In this document: piece after piece, positions 31,850-45,024 of the stretch
Numbering within the stretch: the first letter of the stretch is position 1
How the letters are laid out: every line of letters begins with the position of its first letter
NCBI GenBank assembly: GCA_029959085.1
Contig: JARWIR010000018.1
Coordinates: 16,553,001-16,617,000, forward strand
DNA length: 64,000 nt
From: Nemophila menziesii
Taxonomy: Eukaryota; Streptophyta; Magnoliopsida; Boraginales; Hydrophyllaceae
Direction of reading: 5' to 3'
Made by a program: the position numbers and the translations under genes
The notes under the pieces: model-generated
What the model saw: the letters and a program-made list of their open reading frames with translations, nothing else
Told to the model about the DNA's origin: nothing
The model's database searches: none

Positions 31850-34315
31850 TTTATCAATTTTTCAAAACTTTAGAAAAAATTATACGAAATCCATTTGATC
31901 CCAGAGCTTTTGGTGTTAGTAAAATATATACCATTTACTTAACTTCATCTATTATAGACATTCGACTTAACATATGATTTAATTTTTGAGTAATTTTACA
32001 ATCAATAAGATCTTTTACCTTTAAATAATTTCTACTTGTATCTTTTTTAAAAAGATTTGAATAAAATGACATGAATATATTTTTGAATTTTTCATAGTAC
32101 TCATGTGAAATGTCATGTGTATCTTTAACTCTAGTTATTTTGCTGTAATATTGTCAGTGAATAGTAGTTATATAAAAGACTTAGGTACTTCAATCTCCCT
32201 TTTCCAACTAATGGATTCTAATTCGATCTGCCCAATATTGTTCTTCTGTTGACCAGATCTCATCTAATCTTTTAGTTGATATTTTGTATCTCGGCTTCTA
32301 TAGATACCGAAACATTTTAAATTTGTAGAATTTTTCACTTGTATTCTTTAATAAGTGTGATATTATACAAAACTGTTCATTTACTCTAGCTTGATAAATA
32401 TCTATTTATTACTTGTTTTTTGTGCAAAAGGTTTTATAACTATTCTTCTTGCACTGGTTCTCTGTATGCAGTTGTATTACTCCAATGAAGTTCGACTATT
32501 TTTACCTTGAATTATTCAAATATTTTTTTAAAAAAAATTTAAAATTTGACTCGTCGATGGAACCACAACAATTGTATCTGAAAACCTTTCAAACCAATTC
32601 GAACAAACAAGAACTATGTCCAATTTTTATTTTAAAGGTTCATTATGTTTTCTTGTGATTAGTCCAAGTAAGATATCATCCTTTTGTAAGTAAAACGACA
32701 ATTTAGTTGTTCGATATATATTTATTATATTCGGTAACATTGTTTGATCGTTCTTAGTGTTTCTGGAAATTTCTGGAAATACTATCGGGAAATTTAGTAC
32801 TTAACTTTGTTCAAGATATTTAATAGTTGTACTATATTTGGATACTAATGCTTTAAATACATTCCGTATCAAGACCTTTACATCCTATACAAGTAGACTC
32901 GTTTTCCAATTTGATCAAGTTGGGAGACTAACTTCTAACTCTCAGACCATGGACCCGACCCTTATTTCTAATCTTATAATACTCATGTAGTTATCTTTTA
33001 GGTCATGTCTCGACATACCATCTCAATATAAATGGCATCACTCAAAATACTATCATCGCACTATATTTTTCTTCATACATATCTTCTAGACAACTCAGTT
33101 TACCCCTCAAACCTCCATTTTACACTGCATTACCCAACTTTTTCCTTTCTTTAAATCATTCTTCATAAATTTATTTTATATCTTTCTGCATGGATTCGAT
33201 TTGAAAAAAGGAAAATGAAAACCATGAAACTTAACCAATTATAGAATAAGCATTAAATTGTTCCATATATTATTGGCATTCTCTTGATAAGGAGCATTCA
33301 AAATCAATCTAGAGAAGAAATATTAATTCTTGGCCATTCTTTACGTGAATTTCAATTAGTAACGATCTCATATGGATAAGGTTTTTCACTTTCATCTGGA
33401 TGCATGGATCGATAGTATTTTGATAGATCCTTCGTGACATAGACTCCTCCCTTCAAATCTGAATGATTCCATTGGTAACCTACATGAATCGATTTAAGCT
33501 TTTCCATATTGCTAAGGTCCACTTATTTAATTGTATACCCATTATTCTCTTTGGACACGTTAAAACTTTGGACACACCTTGTGACCCTTATACACCTCAT
33601 TCTCCATAATTTCTCTTCCTTTGACATATAGTAACGATCCATATCTAGCCTCGTGAATTATCTTAAATTTGTAGACATTGTCCTAGTTTCTTTTCTACCA
33701 TGCATGACAACCTTCCTGAGATCTTGTACCACCTTTCTCACCACCAATAAAAAGAAGTGTTTAAAATTTCTAACATCACCACACGTCCCAATCTTACTTT
33801 ATCATTTGTAAGTTATCATCATCTTTTTCCAACTGAAATTTTTAATAGGGGAACTAAAACCGACAACTAAATTTGTATGAATAGAATATATATAAGATGT
33901 TCTTTAAAGAGTTGGAGGATATGGCCACATGGTAAGAATGTGGCTCTACTACTGAACTAGATCCACATTAATCGTGGGAAATATATTTTTAAATGATTTA
34001 TACTATCATATGTATGACATGACGTCCTGATTTATCTCTCTACTGTTGTGTTCATTCCCATTCTCTCTTATTTCTCCTCTTTTCTTCTTAATCCTTTTGT
34101 GATTATGGAGGTTTCTATATTTAAACTAATTAATGTAAAAAATTCTTATCTTCTTATAATTCTCTATCATTCACCTCCTAATAAGTTCTTTTTATATCAA
34201 AAAAGAATTAGTAAAGTGTGTAGGTAGAAATTATGCTTTGGAATTAAAGGGTTCATTGTAATGCTCTCTTTCTCTCAGTCGTAGTGTTGAAGATAACTGG
34301 TTGATTTTGAGAATT
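31850..34315 (-). mobile_element. L1-type LINE relic, 5' part (unit 3)
   Basis: Homologue of the unit 1 relic. Three bases of the CAGTCGTCG segment are lost near 32553, and TTTCTGGAAA is duplicated near 32760. The endonuclease-end signature remains readable on the minus strand. Confidence 0.65.
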
Positions 34316-36550
34316 TTGACTAGTTTTGGAACTTCAGTATATTTTTGGTTGATTTCTTTGTTTATGGAACAAAAGAGTCGTGAGTTCTCATCATTATGAT
34401 TTTACCTATCGGGGGAACTTATTGCCGGTTAAACCGATGTCTTTATCTATCGATGGTGGGTTTGTGGTGAATTATTTATGGTTAGTTATTTGTGAGAGAA
34501 GTTAGATATGTAAGGTGTAGATTAAGAAAAAAGACTGAAAAAAATATATGTAAGGTATATTCTAGATAAAAAATTAATGTTATTAGAATTTTGAGATACA
34601 CGAGGAGTAAGGAAAACGAATATATGAGTATTCATGAATCTCTCTTTGAAATCTTTGTTGATGAAGGACTTTCTTGAGAAATTCTTATAAGCCTAAAAGT
34701 CAAAACCCTCATAAGAGGCTTGAGGGTCCTAATACCTTTTTTATTCAAATTTTATATGTATATTTCTATTATAAATAGTATTAAGGGATGTGTGTTCTAT
34801 GCTAGACTGAGTTTTTCTTATTGTGTTATGTCTTCCTTGATTATGATGTTCAATAATACAAATTGTTCATCTATATAAGTTTTCGGGAATTTTATGGACT
34901 TTTTAAGATTCTTATCCCAATAAATCGGATCTCTACGATACTTATAAATTATTAGAATTTTTTTTGTGATATCCTTAACACATAAACGATCTTTCTTAAA
35001 TAGATTGTTATAATGATCCGTGTGGAATACACATAGAAGGTCTCGTATATCTTTTACACAAATTATTTAGTAGAGAAATACTTTTTGGATGCATATTTTG
35101 ATCTAAAGAAATATTTATTTGGAAGTTTTATGGGATGTCTTATGGGATGTAATAACTTTTCTAAATGAGAATTTCGAGGGAACTTTTGTAAACAAGATTT
35201 GGTGAATCTTTCATGAAAGTATGGGGCTATTGGGATGGGGTTTTATGTGGTTGTAGTAGATTATCCTAATTCTAAAGAGGTTGTTAAGAGATTTAGGGTA
35301 ATTAACTATTTTTATTAGATAGTCGAATGGAGATGAAATAACTCCTATTTTTGTAAATCAAGTGGTTGCACTTTCCAATTAAAGAGTAAAGATTATCTAT
35401 TTATTCCATGAGTTGGCTTAGTCATTCTATTTGATTAGGTCAGAATTCATGTTAAGGGGTGTGTTTTGTGGTTTTTGTTGGAGTTTACTCCCTGTTTCAG
35501 CTTAATTATATTATGCTCCATTAAAAACATCATCATACTGGGGTTTGGATTGGTGGGGATAGAGGAAGTTTTTTTTCGTTTGGAGTAACATATCTCATAG
35601 ATTGCGTAGTTTGCGATGCATTTTTTGGTCATTCACTTGGCATTCACAAGACATTGTTTACTGTCCATGTTGTTGAGGTTTTAGCCTAGCTACTTGAGCT
35701 CTCCAAAGGCATCTTAGTTTATATAATGATCATATTAGGAGCTAAGGAGTATACGTAGTATGATAGAAGATCTTTCACTAGAAGACAAGATTGTCTTTAA
35801 TACCATATCATGTGCGGTTTGGTGATGCTTCATCTTTTATAATTGATTTTGAGACACACATACATCATTCAAGGGGGTTTTGAGAGTTAAAGTTGGATGC
35901 ATACCTTTATTTGTCCTTATTTCACATTATCTGGGAAGTAAGCTTATGGTTTATAAATTATTCTATTTTTCTCTTGACCTAGAATTTATTAAAAATTAAT
36001 ATTGTTAAATTAATATATACTTTATTTGTAGAAATATTTTGTTTATATGTAATAAAATATTAATCATTTTGTATACTATAGTGGTTCATAATATAATTAA
36101 TTCAAAAAACTAATATAAAAAATGTATAGATTAGTTTTCATATAATATAAATATCTAAAAGACAGTAAATTAATTTGATATGGAGATAAGTGTAATTCAG
36201 TCAAAAAACATTAAAACCCCAAAATTTCTTGAAACCCTTAAATAAAAACTTCACAAACTTCTAGTATACATGAATAACATATGTACTTAAGAATCTCAAG
36301 TAACTTGTGGTGTATAGCTGTCTGTTAGGTAGCTAAGTCTAATATTTTATAATTATTCCAATATCAATTATTTAAAAATTAGATAAACTTGAATAAATAT
36401 TACCTAGCAAATAGAACCGAGCCAAAACAGGAGGCAGTGCTTTAATCGAACAAAAATCGGTATATCTTATTATCAAATTATTTCATCATCTTATATTTTT
36501 ATACAAAAAAATGAAACACGTAACAATAATATAATAAATGAAATTAATTA
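34316..36550. other. Unidentified stretch (unit 3)
   Basis: Homologue of 12219-14440. It contains the AGAGAAATACTTTTTGGATGC segment (near 35073) in full. A 61-codon minus-strand frame at 35447-35632 is not preserved as a frame elsewhere. Confidence 0.4.
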
Positions 36551-37613
36551 TACGAAAGAAAATCAAGACAACAATGAATGAGATCAATTATCATTTATAC
36601 AAACCAACAAAATATTATACATGAACATATTAAATGTAGCCCATTAAATTTATACCTCGATATTAACTCATGACTTTTCTTTTAAACTATACCACCACCG
36701 TAGTCTCTTTATTTTTCTATTTCAAACTTCACCTTAGTATACAACCAAATTTAAATGGATGCAACGATATAATTGCTAACTAGTACTTACCCAAATAATT
36801 TTAAATTTATTTTCCTATACAAATTTTTAATTTGAACTTTTCTATTTTTTGTCCGGAATTACCATGCAAACTTATCTCAATAATAACTATCAATCATGAA
36901 ACATGTTGAGTCGTTCCCATGATTCCTTTTGAACTTAACTAACTTTTATATATAATATACTAGTTTCCATTTGAAGAAAATAAAATAAACATATTGAAAA
37001 GAAAGTGATCAATAAATAAGAAAGAATAGTTATAATTTGTTTAATATAATTAAAGTTATGATTAAAACATATATGGAGTTACATGTGATATATTATATTT
37101 AAGTTATTTATGAGGTGTTTGGATACGAAAGGAATAATTTCTTTTCTAAACAATATCTTGGGTCATTCACATTTGGGGTATTTTTTGATTAAAGAAGAAT
37201 TCTTTAGTAAAGGAAATGATGGAAAAACTTAATAAGGGAATAGGCAGTAGATTATTTAATCTTGTTTCTATTAAACAATTGGAGAAGAAGCGATTTTATT
37301 GAAGGATTATACGCATTTGGTGTTGCATTAGAAGAATAATGAGATCAAGAGATAATTTGTATAACTAAATCACTCATATACCCCTACTGAATTATTTTAT
37401 AAATAAAGAGTAAGATTAATTTAGATATTAAATCAATAAAAGAACCCATACTTTCAAATGCCACCAAATCGTATGGATTGAATATATTAGAACATAATGT
37501 ATTCCAATAATACCTTACATATTATTTCACTATGATCCCTTGTAAACCAAACACATGAATGTATTTCTTGAATCTTTTTGTCTAATCCTCTCCCTCTTAA
37601 TCCGTCAATCCAA

Positions 37614-37864
37614 ATAAACCTAAAGGAAACATGTGCCTGCAACCGACACGTTGTTTGTGGTAATAGTGGGTGAAAGTTGTGTACTCTTTGAAGATAGTGG
37701 CACATAACGGCACCAAGAGGTTCATGACCAAAAATTTGGTAATGATGATTACCCTTCAATTATTATAGTGCAATAATCTTGGATCGTATAATCTTATATA
37801 TGATGATGTTATGATGAAAAAAGAAAAAAAATAAGATTGCTGAAGAGAAGAAACTCTTCTTTGT
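37614..37864 (-). pseudogene. Decayed paralogue of the secreted peptide gene (unit 3)
   Basis: The initiator is lost (37862-37864). The C-terminal half reads HNFHPLLPQTTC, with private changes. The associated 90-codon frame is 37487-37759. Confidence 0.7.
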
Positions 37865-38422
37865 GATTGCTCAATAAAATGAATAACTCATTTTTCATTT
37901 ACACAAAACTAATAAGAAATATGCATAACCATATTAAATGTAGCCATTAAAAATTATATGTCAAAATATTTACGATACTCATGATTTTACCTTGAAACTT
38001 CACAACCAACATAGTCTATAAGCATATTTGAATGGAGGCTAATGATTCACTAGCTAAATTTTACACAAACGATACCCATAATTTTTCCTATACGTATTTC
38101 AAATTAGAAAAATAAAAATATAAGCATATAACTAGATATTTATGTCGTGAACTACTATCTCATATAGATCTTAACAATCCCAATCAAGCGGATTGTAGAG
38201 TTCATGCGATTATTTTTTAACTTAATTCATTATAACATATAATATACATGTATCCATTTCAAAGTATTAAAACAAGACAATGGAAAGAAAGTAACAAAGA
38301 AATAGGAAAGTGTGGTTAAATTAACCGTTTATTATTAAAGATATTATTAAGAACATATATAGAAATATATGTAACATATTACATAATTATTTAATTATGA
38401 AGAGGATTGGGCCCATAAGGGA

Positions 38423-38710
38423 TTAATATTTTTCATATACCATATCAACAAAAGAAGGTGGTGTCCGCTTCGGTGGAGGTGGTGGGGGTGGGTGACAGTT
38501 GGGAACTAATTGAACAGAGTTGCACGTAATGGTTGTTGGAGGCTTGGAATTAGCTAGTTGGTTGTGGTTATCAACCTTTACCTTACCGCCACTGTCATCG
38601 TCGTCATCACCATCGGACAATATTCTTGGATCGGGAATTCTTGTGCATGAGGATAATATGAATATGAGAAAAACAAACAATGTTGTTGAAGAGAGGGAGC
38701 TCTTCTTCAT
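38423..38710 (-). CDS. Small secreted Asp/Pro-rich peptide precursor, copy 3 (variant tail)
   Basis: The full-length frame is open. Replacements are Leu16Ile and Val19Leu in the signal peptide, Asn40Ser beside the Asp run, and Gly93Glu and Asp95Tyr in the tail, so it ends MVYEKY. If the last 13 residues are the mature peptide, this copy makes a different product. The promoter palindrome and leader are preserved. Confidence 0.72.
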   Translation of the reverse strand: MKKSSLSSTTLFVFLIFILSSCTRIPDPRILSDGDDDDDSGGKVKVDNHNQLANSKPPTTITCNSVQLVPNCHPPPPPPPKRTPPSFVDMVYEKY

Positions 38711-38820
38711 GGTGTTTTTTTAGTAGGAGATGGAAATTAACTTATATTATGAGGATGAGATTAGATGAGGAGTGTTAAAGTAAAATGTTGATTTATTGAT
38801 AAAATGTATTCCTCGAGTGT

Positions 38821-38836
38821 ACACTATATATAGTGT
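38821..38836 (-). promoter_or_regulatory. TATA palindrome, copy 3 promoter
   Basis: The palindrome is identical, and the base before it differs (GTGTACAC). The leader patch is slightly altered (GATTAGATGAGG on the plus strand). Confidence 0.7.
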
Positions 38837-38966
38837 TGATTATGAATTTAACCATGTAATAAATTCTTGTGGTTAAATGACCATCATAAATAAAGTCAAA
38901 TGCTCATTAAAAATATTAGGTGAAGGGTTATGTAAATTGAGTATATTTTCATTAAGACTAATTATT

Positions 38967-39145
38967 GAGTAATGATATTTATCACCCCTTTTTGGTTCAC
39001 CCTTATATCGCCTCCTATGTGGAGGATTTAAACACCACTCATATTATTTTTCTTTAATAATTACATTTTTCTCTCTCCTTTTTTTAATTACACATAAGGG
39101 GTGATACAAGGGTGAATCAAAAAAGGGTGACAAATATAATTACTC
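38967..39145. mobile_element. MITE (unit 3)
   Basis: A single 179-bp copy with both termini intact. Confidence 0.75.
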
Positions 39146-39885
39146 TTTATTATTAAAGCGTTGTTAAAAAAGTTTATTTTTCTAGCAAATTGAAATTGTT
39201 TTAAACGTACATTTTGTTACATAGGTAATATTTACAATCAACCTATTTATGGTTTATCTAGTGATCCCCATGGAAAAGATCAGTGAGTGAGGAAAGATAA
39301 TATGCCAAGATATATGGGTTCACATAGTCTTCCTAGCTAAATTATCTTCCAGTTGATTTATTGAGATATGAACATGTTGAATTTGAATATTCCCATCTCA
39401 AGGGATAGAGTTTGTTGCCTTCCTTATAATTGGATTGATAATTTATGTAGGGCTTGCTAGGTTTTTCATACGAATGATAATATATTGATAATAAGAATAA
39501 ATAACCACATTTTGAAGATTTTTAATTTGGATTAACAAGTATTTTATATCAAAAATAAAGCACCAGTTTGACCTTTTGATTAAAAGAGTCAAAATTAACA
39601 ACAAAACAACATTATACAACGATTACGAAAACCAAAACATAAGAACGTGTACAACTTTCTAAAAACTGAAACTTTCTAAAAAAAGAAAATTTATTAAAAA
39701 AGTTAGTAATTGAAGGATGCAATCAGAATTTAGTTTGAATTCATTCTAGACCCTTTCCCTTCACCTTCGATTGTAGTTGATCCCCAAAGTTTTTTTGTGA
39801 TGACTCAAAAATATTTATCTTAAGTATATTCTTGTACAACTGTGAAACTATTGTGTTCATCATGGCTTAGAAATGAGGCATCACA
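39146..39885. other. Inter-gene spacer (units 3 to 4)
   Basis: Homologue of the previous spacer, with CCCTTTCCCTTCACC near 39750 where the unit 2 spacer is shorter. No gene seen. Confidence 0.6.
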
Positions 39886-40086
39886 AAAAGGTGGATTTTG
39901 TTGACTTCCAGTACTTGGGTTATTGTATCTCTAGATTCAGCAGTTGTTCTACAATTAGAACTTTAATTGGCCCAGTCTTCACTAATAGATTTTCCATGAG
40001 TTGCATTCTCAGGAACATAAATCATTTGAGCTTTCCACATACACTATATTGTTCAAAAAAAACAATTAGGTATATAATTTCCCCGC

Positions 40087-40633
40087 CATTTTAAAGTATG
40101 CATCAATAATTTTGAGAAGCCGCATGTTGATGGTCTCAAGGATATTTTTGTCAATTCAAATTTTTAAGATAGATTTATCTAAAACTTCATGGCTTCTATG
40201 CAAGACACAAACATATGAGATATAGTTTGAACAATATTAGGGTTTTGAGCGTCCGTGCATCTTATTTTATATAAATTCTCTTCAAATGGTATATCACCCA
40301 CATCATTTCCAAAAGAAATATCTAATCTTAGAAGTAGTTTATGCATGTCATATAACTTTCTAAATACTAAAATTGGCTATTTGTTTGACCAATAACGAAA
40401 TTATCATTATTTTTCAACAAGTACATGATATCTCGTCTTTGTATTGTAAGTACCAAATGTGCAATAGGGATGAATAATGTTATTCTTACTTTGTAAGTCG
40501 TGAAGGGGAATATAAAAGATTTTTTGGGCATCATTAAGGTCAAATATTTGATCTATCTTATATGCGTCCCATTCACCCCAAACTGGGCTAATCAGTTCAC
40601 TTAATGATGTATAGTCTTTTATGATAGAAAAAC
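40087..40633 (-). mobile_element. L1-type LINE relic, ORF2 C-terminal part (unit 4)
   Basis: Homologue of the unit 1 relic with private changes near 40252 (a short deletion after TTTTGAGCGT) and scattered substitutions. It is not a functional frame. Confidence 0.65.
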
Positions 40634-41204
40634 GGAATTAAGATATAATCTTGTGGGTTTATTGGATTTATTTGAGGGAGTATTCCCTATTATTTGACAT
40701 ATAAAAATTTCTTTTCTAATAGATATATTGTTGCTTTTAGTGGTTTTATTTGTTAAATGTGAAACTTTTAGATAACCGATGATATAAGACCCCGAGATGA
40801 TGCTGGATAAAAATTCAAATCTAACCCCAAGTCACTGCGTAAAAGGATCAAAAAGTCATTTGGAGATCCAGTGTTTTTACTGGTAGAACTTTGAAGTCTA
40901 CTTAAGAGACTCACCATGTGCATTTGGAAAGGATTCTGAGAAAATCCTTTACTTTCAAGATACGAAAGTCGGGATCGTGACAGATGTGACGATTTGAATT
41001 TCGAATCAAGATAAAAAATTAACGTGTGTAGATAATTTATTTGGTAAGTGTATATTTTATCTAGTTTGTAAATTATGGTATATGAGACTCGTTAATATTT
41101 GTGTTTATTGTCATGCATTATGTATTCTACTATTTCTGCTCTCTTTAGCGTATTTGACTAAGACCCTTCTAAACTTCTTTTCTTTTCTTTTCTTTTTTTC
41201 GGGA

Positions 41205-42200
41205 TGACTCTCTTCACGAGACATTATTTTGGTGAGGCATGTTTCCTTATTATTAGCTATATTGCACATTTAAACCTTCTTTTTGACTTATCACTATTTA
41301 TAGAGATTTTTGGTTCTTTAATTATGTATTTAGTTTGTAGACTTTAGGTACATTCTTGATGAAAGGGTCCAATATTAAGGAAAGAAGTCAAAAGGTGAAG
41401 ACAACCCCTAAGTTAAAGCAGAATTTGAGCTTAGAGCCATTGTAGAGAGTTAGAGCTTTTTCTACATAATTTTTTAACCTTAATGTTCCTATCACTATGA
41501 CTTTTTGGTGAAAGATTAGGACATGATTCTTTTTTAGTTGGAAATAGCATAAAAGTCATGGCGCGTGTCAAGTGACGACACTCAATTCAGGGTTAAGGCG
41601 AAGAAGTTATGACATTTGCACATGTTGTTGTTCGAACTAGAAATCATGTTAAAGTAAAAACATGTTGGGCTAACCCTACAGAGAACCCAACAGATTTGGA
41701 AGTTATATAACCTCATTTTCTAGCCCCATTCAATATTCCACAGGTGCTTCATTTTCGAAATCATTTTTTTCCAACGGAAAGAAGAGTAGGAGAAACGTCA
41801 AACAAAAGGAAGAGGAAGAAAAAGGGTTTGTCCATGAACCCAATCTTTCAGCCTCAACAAATCAACATCTCCATTTATCTCCAACAGTAACATAACTTTA
41901 TTTTCTAATATTATAAACATGATTTTGTCATTACTTTTAATTAACTTATAATTCATTAGTATTATTTCGATTATAAGCTAAAAATTCTTGAGGATGATTA
42001 TGTAATACATTGTGGTTAAATATTTGATTTAGTTAATTTATTTAAGATATCTTATTTAGATGTTTAACTTATTTTGGTTTCAACATAAATCCATTATTTG
42101 TATATTCCACTACTCCCGAGCTTAGGCCAAAATAGCAGGTGACATTGTAATTTGTCTAACACCCGAGTGGGAAGATAGATTATAGACATAGTAAGTGAGA
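41205..42200 (+). mobile_element. LTR relic nested in the LINE, 5' end deleted (unit 4)
   Basis: The polypurine tract and LTR start are missing: CGGGATGACTC joins directly to CTTCACGAGAC near 41209, removing about 60 bp present in units 1, 2, 3 and 6. The remainder is collinear. Confidence 0.5.
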
Positions 42201-42222
42201 TCTTATTGTCCTTTATTAGATT

Positions 42223-42295
42223 ATATTAGCACGCTAGATAGTCAATAAGGGTAATAGGAACATAAATTATTATTGAATGCCTAGCGTGCTAATAT
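42223..42295. repeat. Inverted repeat (unit 4)
   Basis: Arms ATATTAGCACGCTAG and CTAGCGTGCTAATAT pair perfectly over 15 bases. Internal mismatches follow. Confidence 0.75.
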
Positions 42296-42639
42296 CGTTT
42301 GATAAAAGGCACTAATCACTCGTATATTATGTCTACAATCTTTCGTCCAACTTGAGTGTTAGAAATATTACAACGGCTTCTGCTGAATTTATTTAAGAAA
42401 ACAAATAAAAAAAACCCTACAAAAACTAAAAACCTATAATAATTAGCCGAGAATTTGGTTTTGAACTAACTAATATTTCTTTAAAAAATGTATAATATTG
42501 ATTCAGTGATATCAAAAGATACTATATTTGATGATAGTTTATTGTTTTAAAGAAACTATATCCTTCATGATTTTTGTAGTCATAATGCTTCGATAATTTT
42601 AATAATTTTTAGCCAAAATTGACACATCCATTTATCAAC

Positions 42640-45024
42640 TTTTTAAAACTTTAGAAAAAATTGTATGAAATTCATTTGACCCCAGAGCTTTTGGTGTTAG
42701 TAAACTATATACCATTTACTTAACTTCATCTATTATAGACATTCGACTTAACATATGATTTAATTTTTGAGTAATTTTACAATCAATATGATCTTTTACC
42801 TTCAAATACTTTGTACTTGTATCTTTCTTAAAAAGATTTGAATAAAATGACATGAATATGCTTTTTAATTTTTCCGGGTACTCATGTCAAATGTCATGTG
42901 TAACTTTAACTCTAGTTATTTTGTTGTAATATGGTCACAGAATAGTAGCTATATAAAAGACTTGGTATTTCAATCTCCCTTTTCTAACTAATGAATTTTA
43001 ATTTGATCTGCCTAATATTGTTCTTCTGTTGCAAGATCTCATCTAATCTTTTAGTTGAAATTTTGTATCTTGGCTTCTATAGATACCCAAAAAATTTAAA
43101 TTTGTAGAATTTTTTGCTTGTATTCTTTAATAACTGTGATATTATACAAAACTGTTCATTTACTCTACCTTGATAAATATTTATTTATTACTTGTTTTTT
43201 GTGAAAAAAGTTTTATAACTATTTTTCTTGCACTGGTTCTCCGTATGCAGTTGTATTACTCCAATGAAGTTCAAATATTTTTACCTTGAATTACTCAAAT
43301 ATTTGTTTAAAAAAATTTAAAATTTGACTCAGTCGTCGATGGAACCACAACAATCGTATCTGGAAACCTTTCAAACCAATTTGAACAAACAAGAACTATA
43401 TCCAATTTTTATTTTAAAGGTTCATTATGTGTTCTTGTGATTAGTCCAAGTAAGATATCATCCTTTTGTAAGTAAAACGACAACTTAGTTGTTCGATATA
43501 TATTTAGTATATCAGGTAACATTGTTTGATCGTTCTTAGTGTTTCAAGAAATAATATCAGGAACTTTAGTACTTAACTTTGTTTAAGATATTCCATAGTT
43601 GTACTATACTTGGATACTAATGCTTTAAACACATTCCGTGTCAAGACCTTTACCTCCTATACAAGTAGACTAGTTTTCCAATTTGATCAAGTTGGGAGAC
43701 TAACTTCTAACTCTCAGACCATGGACCCCTTAATTCCGATCTTATAATACACATGTAGTTATCCTTTTAGGTCATGTCTCGACATACCATCTCAATATAA
43801 ATGGCATCACTCAAAATCCTATCATCGCACTATATTTTTCTTCATACATATCTTATAGACAACTTAGTTTAACCCTCAATCCTCCATCTTACACTGCATT
43901 ACCCAACGTTTTCCTTTCTTAAAACCATTCTTCATAAATTTATTGTATATCTTTCTTCATGGATTCGATTTGATAAAAGGAAAATGAAAACGATGAAACT
44001 TAACCAATTATAGAATAAGCATTAAATTGTTCCATATATTATTGGCATTCTCTTGATAAGGAGCATTCTAAATCAATCTCATATGAATAAGGTTTTTCAC
44101 TTTCATCTGGATGCATGGATCGATGGTATTTTGATAGATCCTTCGTGACATAGACTCCTCCCTCAAATCTGGATGATATCATTGGTAACCTACATGAATC
44201 GGTTTAAGCTTTTCCATATTGCTAAGGTCCACTTATTTAATTGTATACCCATTATTCTCTTTGGACACGATAAAACTTTGGACACACCTTGTGACCTTTA
44301 TACACCTTATTCTCCATAATTTCTCTTCCTTTGTCATATAGTAACGATCCAAATCTAGCCTCGTGAATTATCTTAAATTTGAAGACATTGTCCTAGTTTC
44401 TTTTCTACCATGCCTGACAACCTTCCTGAGATCTTGTACCACTTTTCTCACCACCAATAAAAAGAAGTGTTTAAAATTTCTAACATCACCACACGTCCCA
44501 ATCTTACTTTATCATTTGTAAGTTATCATCATCTTTTTTCCAACTGAAATTTTTAATAGGGGAACTAAAACCGACAACTAAATTCTTATGAATAGAATAT
44601 ATATAAGATGTTCTTTTAGGAGTTGGGGATATGGCCACATGGTAAGAATGTGGCTCTACTACTGAACTAGATCCACATTAATCGTGGGAAATATATTTTT
44701 AAATGATTTATACTATCGTATGTATGACATGACGTCCTGATTTATCTCTCTACAGTTGTGTTCATTCCCATTCTCTCTTATTTCTCCTCTTTTCTTCTTA
44801 GTCTTTTTATGATTATGGAGGTTTCTATATTTAAACTAATTAATGTAAAAATTCTTATCTTCTTATAATTCTCTCTCATTCACCTCCTAATAAGTTCTTT
44901 TTATATCAAAAAAGAATTAGTAAAGTGTCTAGGTAGAAATGATGCTTTGGAATTAAAGGGTTCATTGTAATGCTCTCTTTCTCTCAGTAGAAGTGTTGAA
45001 GATAACTGGTTGATTTTGAGAATT
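42640..45024 (-). mobile_element. L1-type LINE relic, 5' part with internal deletion (unit 4)
   Basis: Homologue of the unit 1 relic. AAATCAATCT joins CATATGAATAAGG near 44079, deleting about 60 bp of the upstream minus-strand fragment present in the other units. Confidence 0.65.

Larger units (their letters stand above)
29058..39885. repeat. Tandem unit 3 (10.83 kb)
   Basis: This is a complete unit with peptide gene copy 3 at 38423-38710. It has a direct duplication of TTTCTGGAAA near 32760-32779. It shares several small variants with unit 4 in the LTR relic, for example AGAACCCAACAGATT at about 30902 and 41682. Confidence 0.9.
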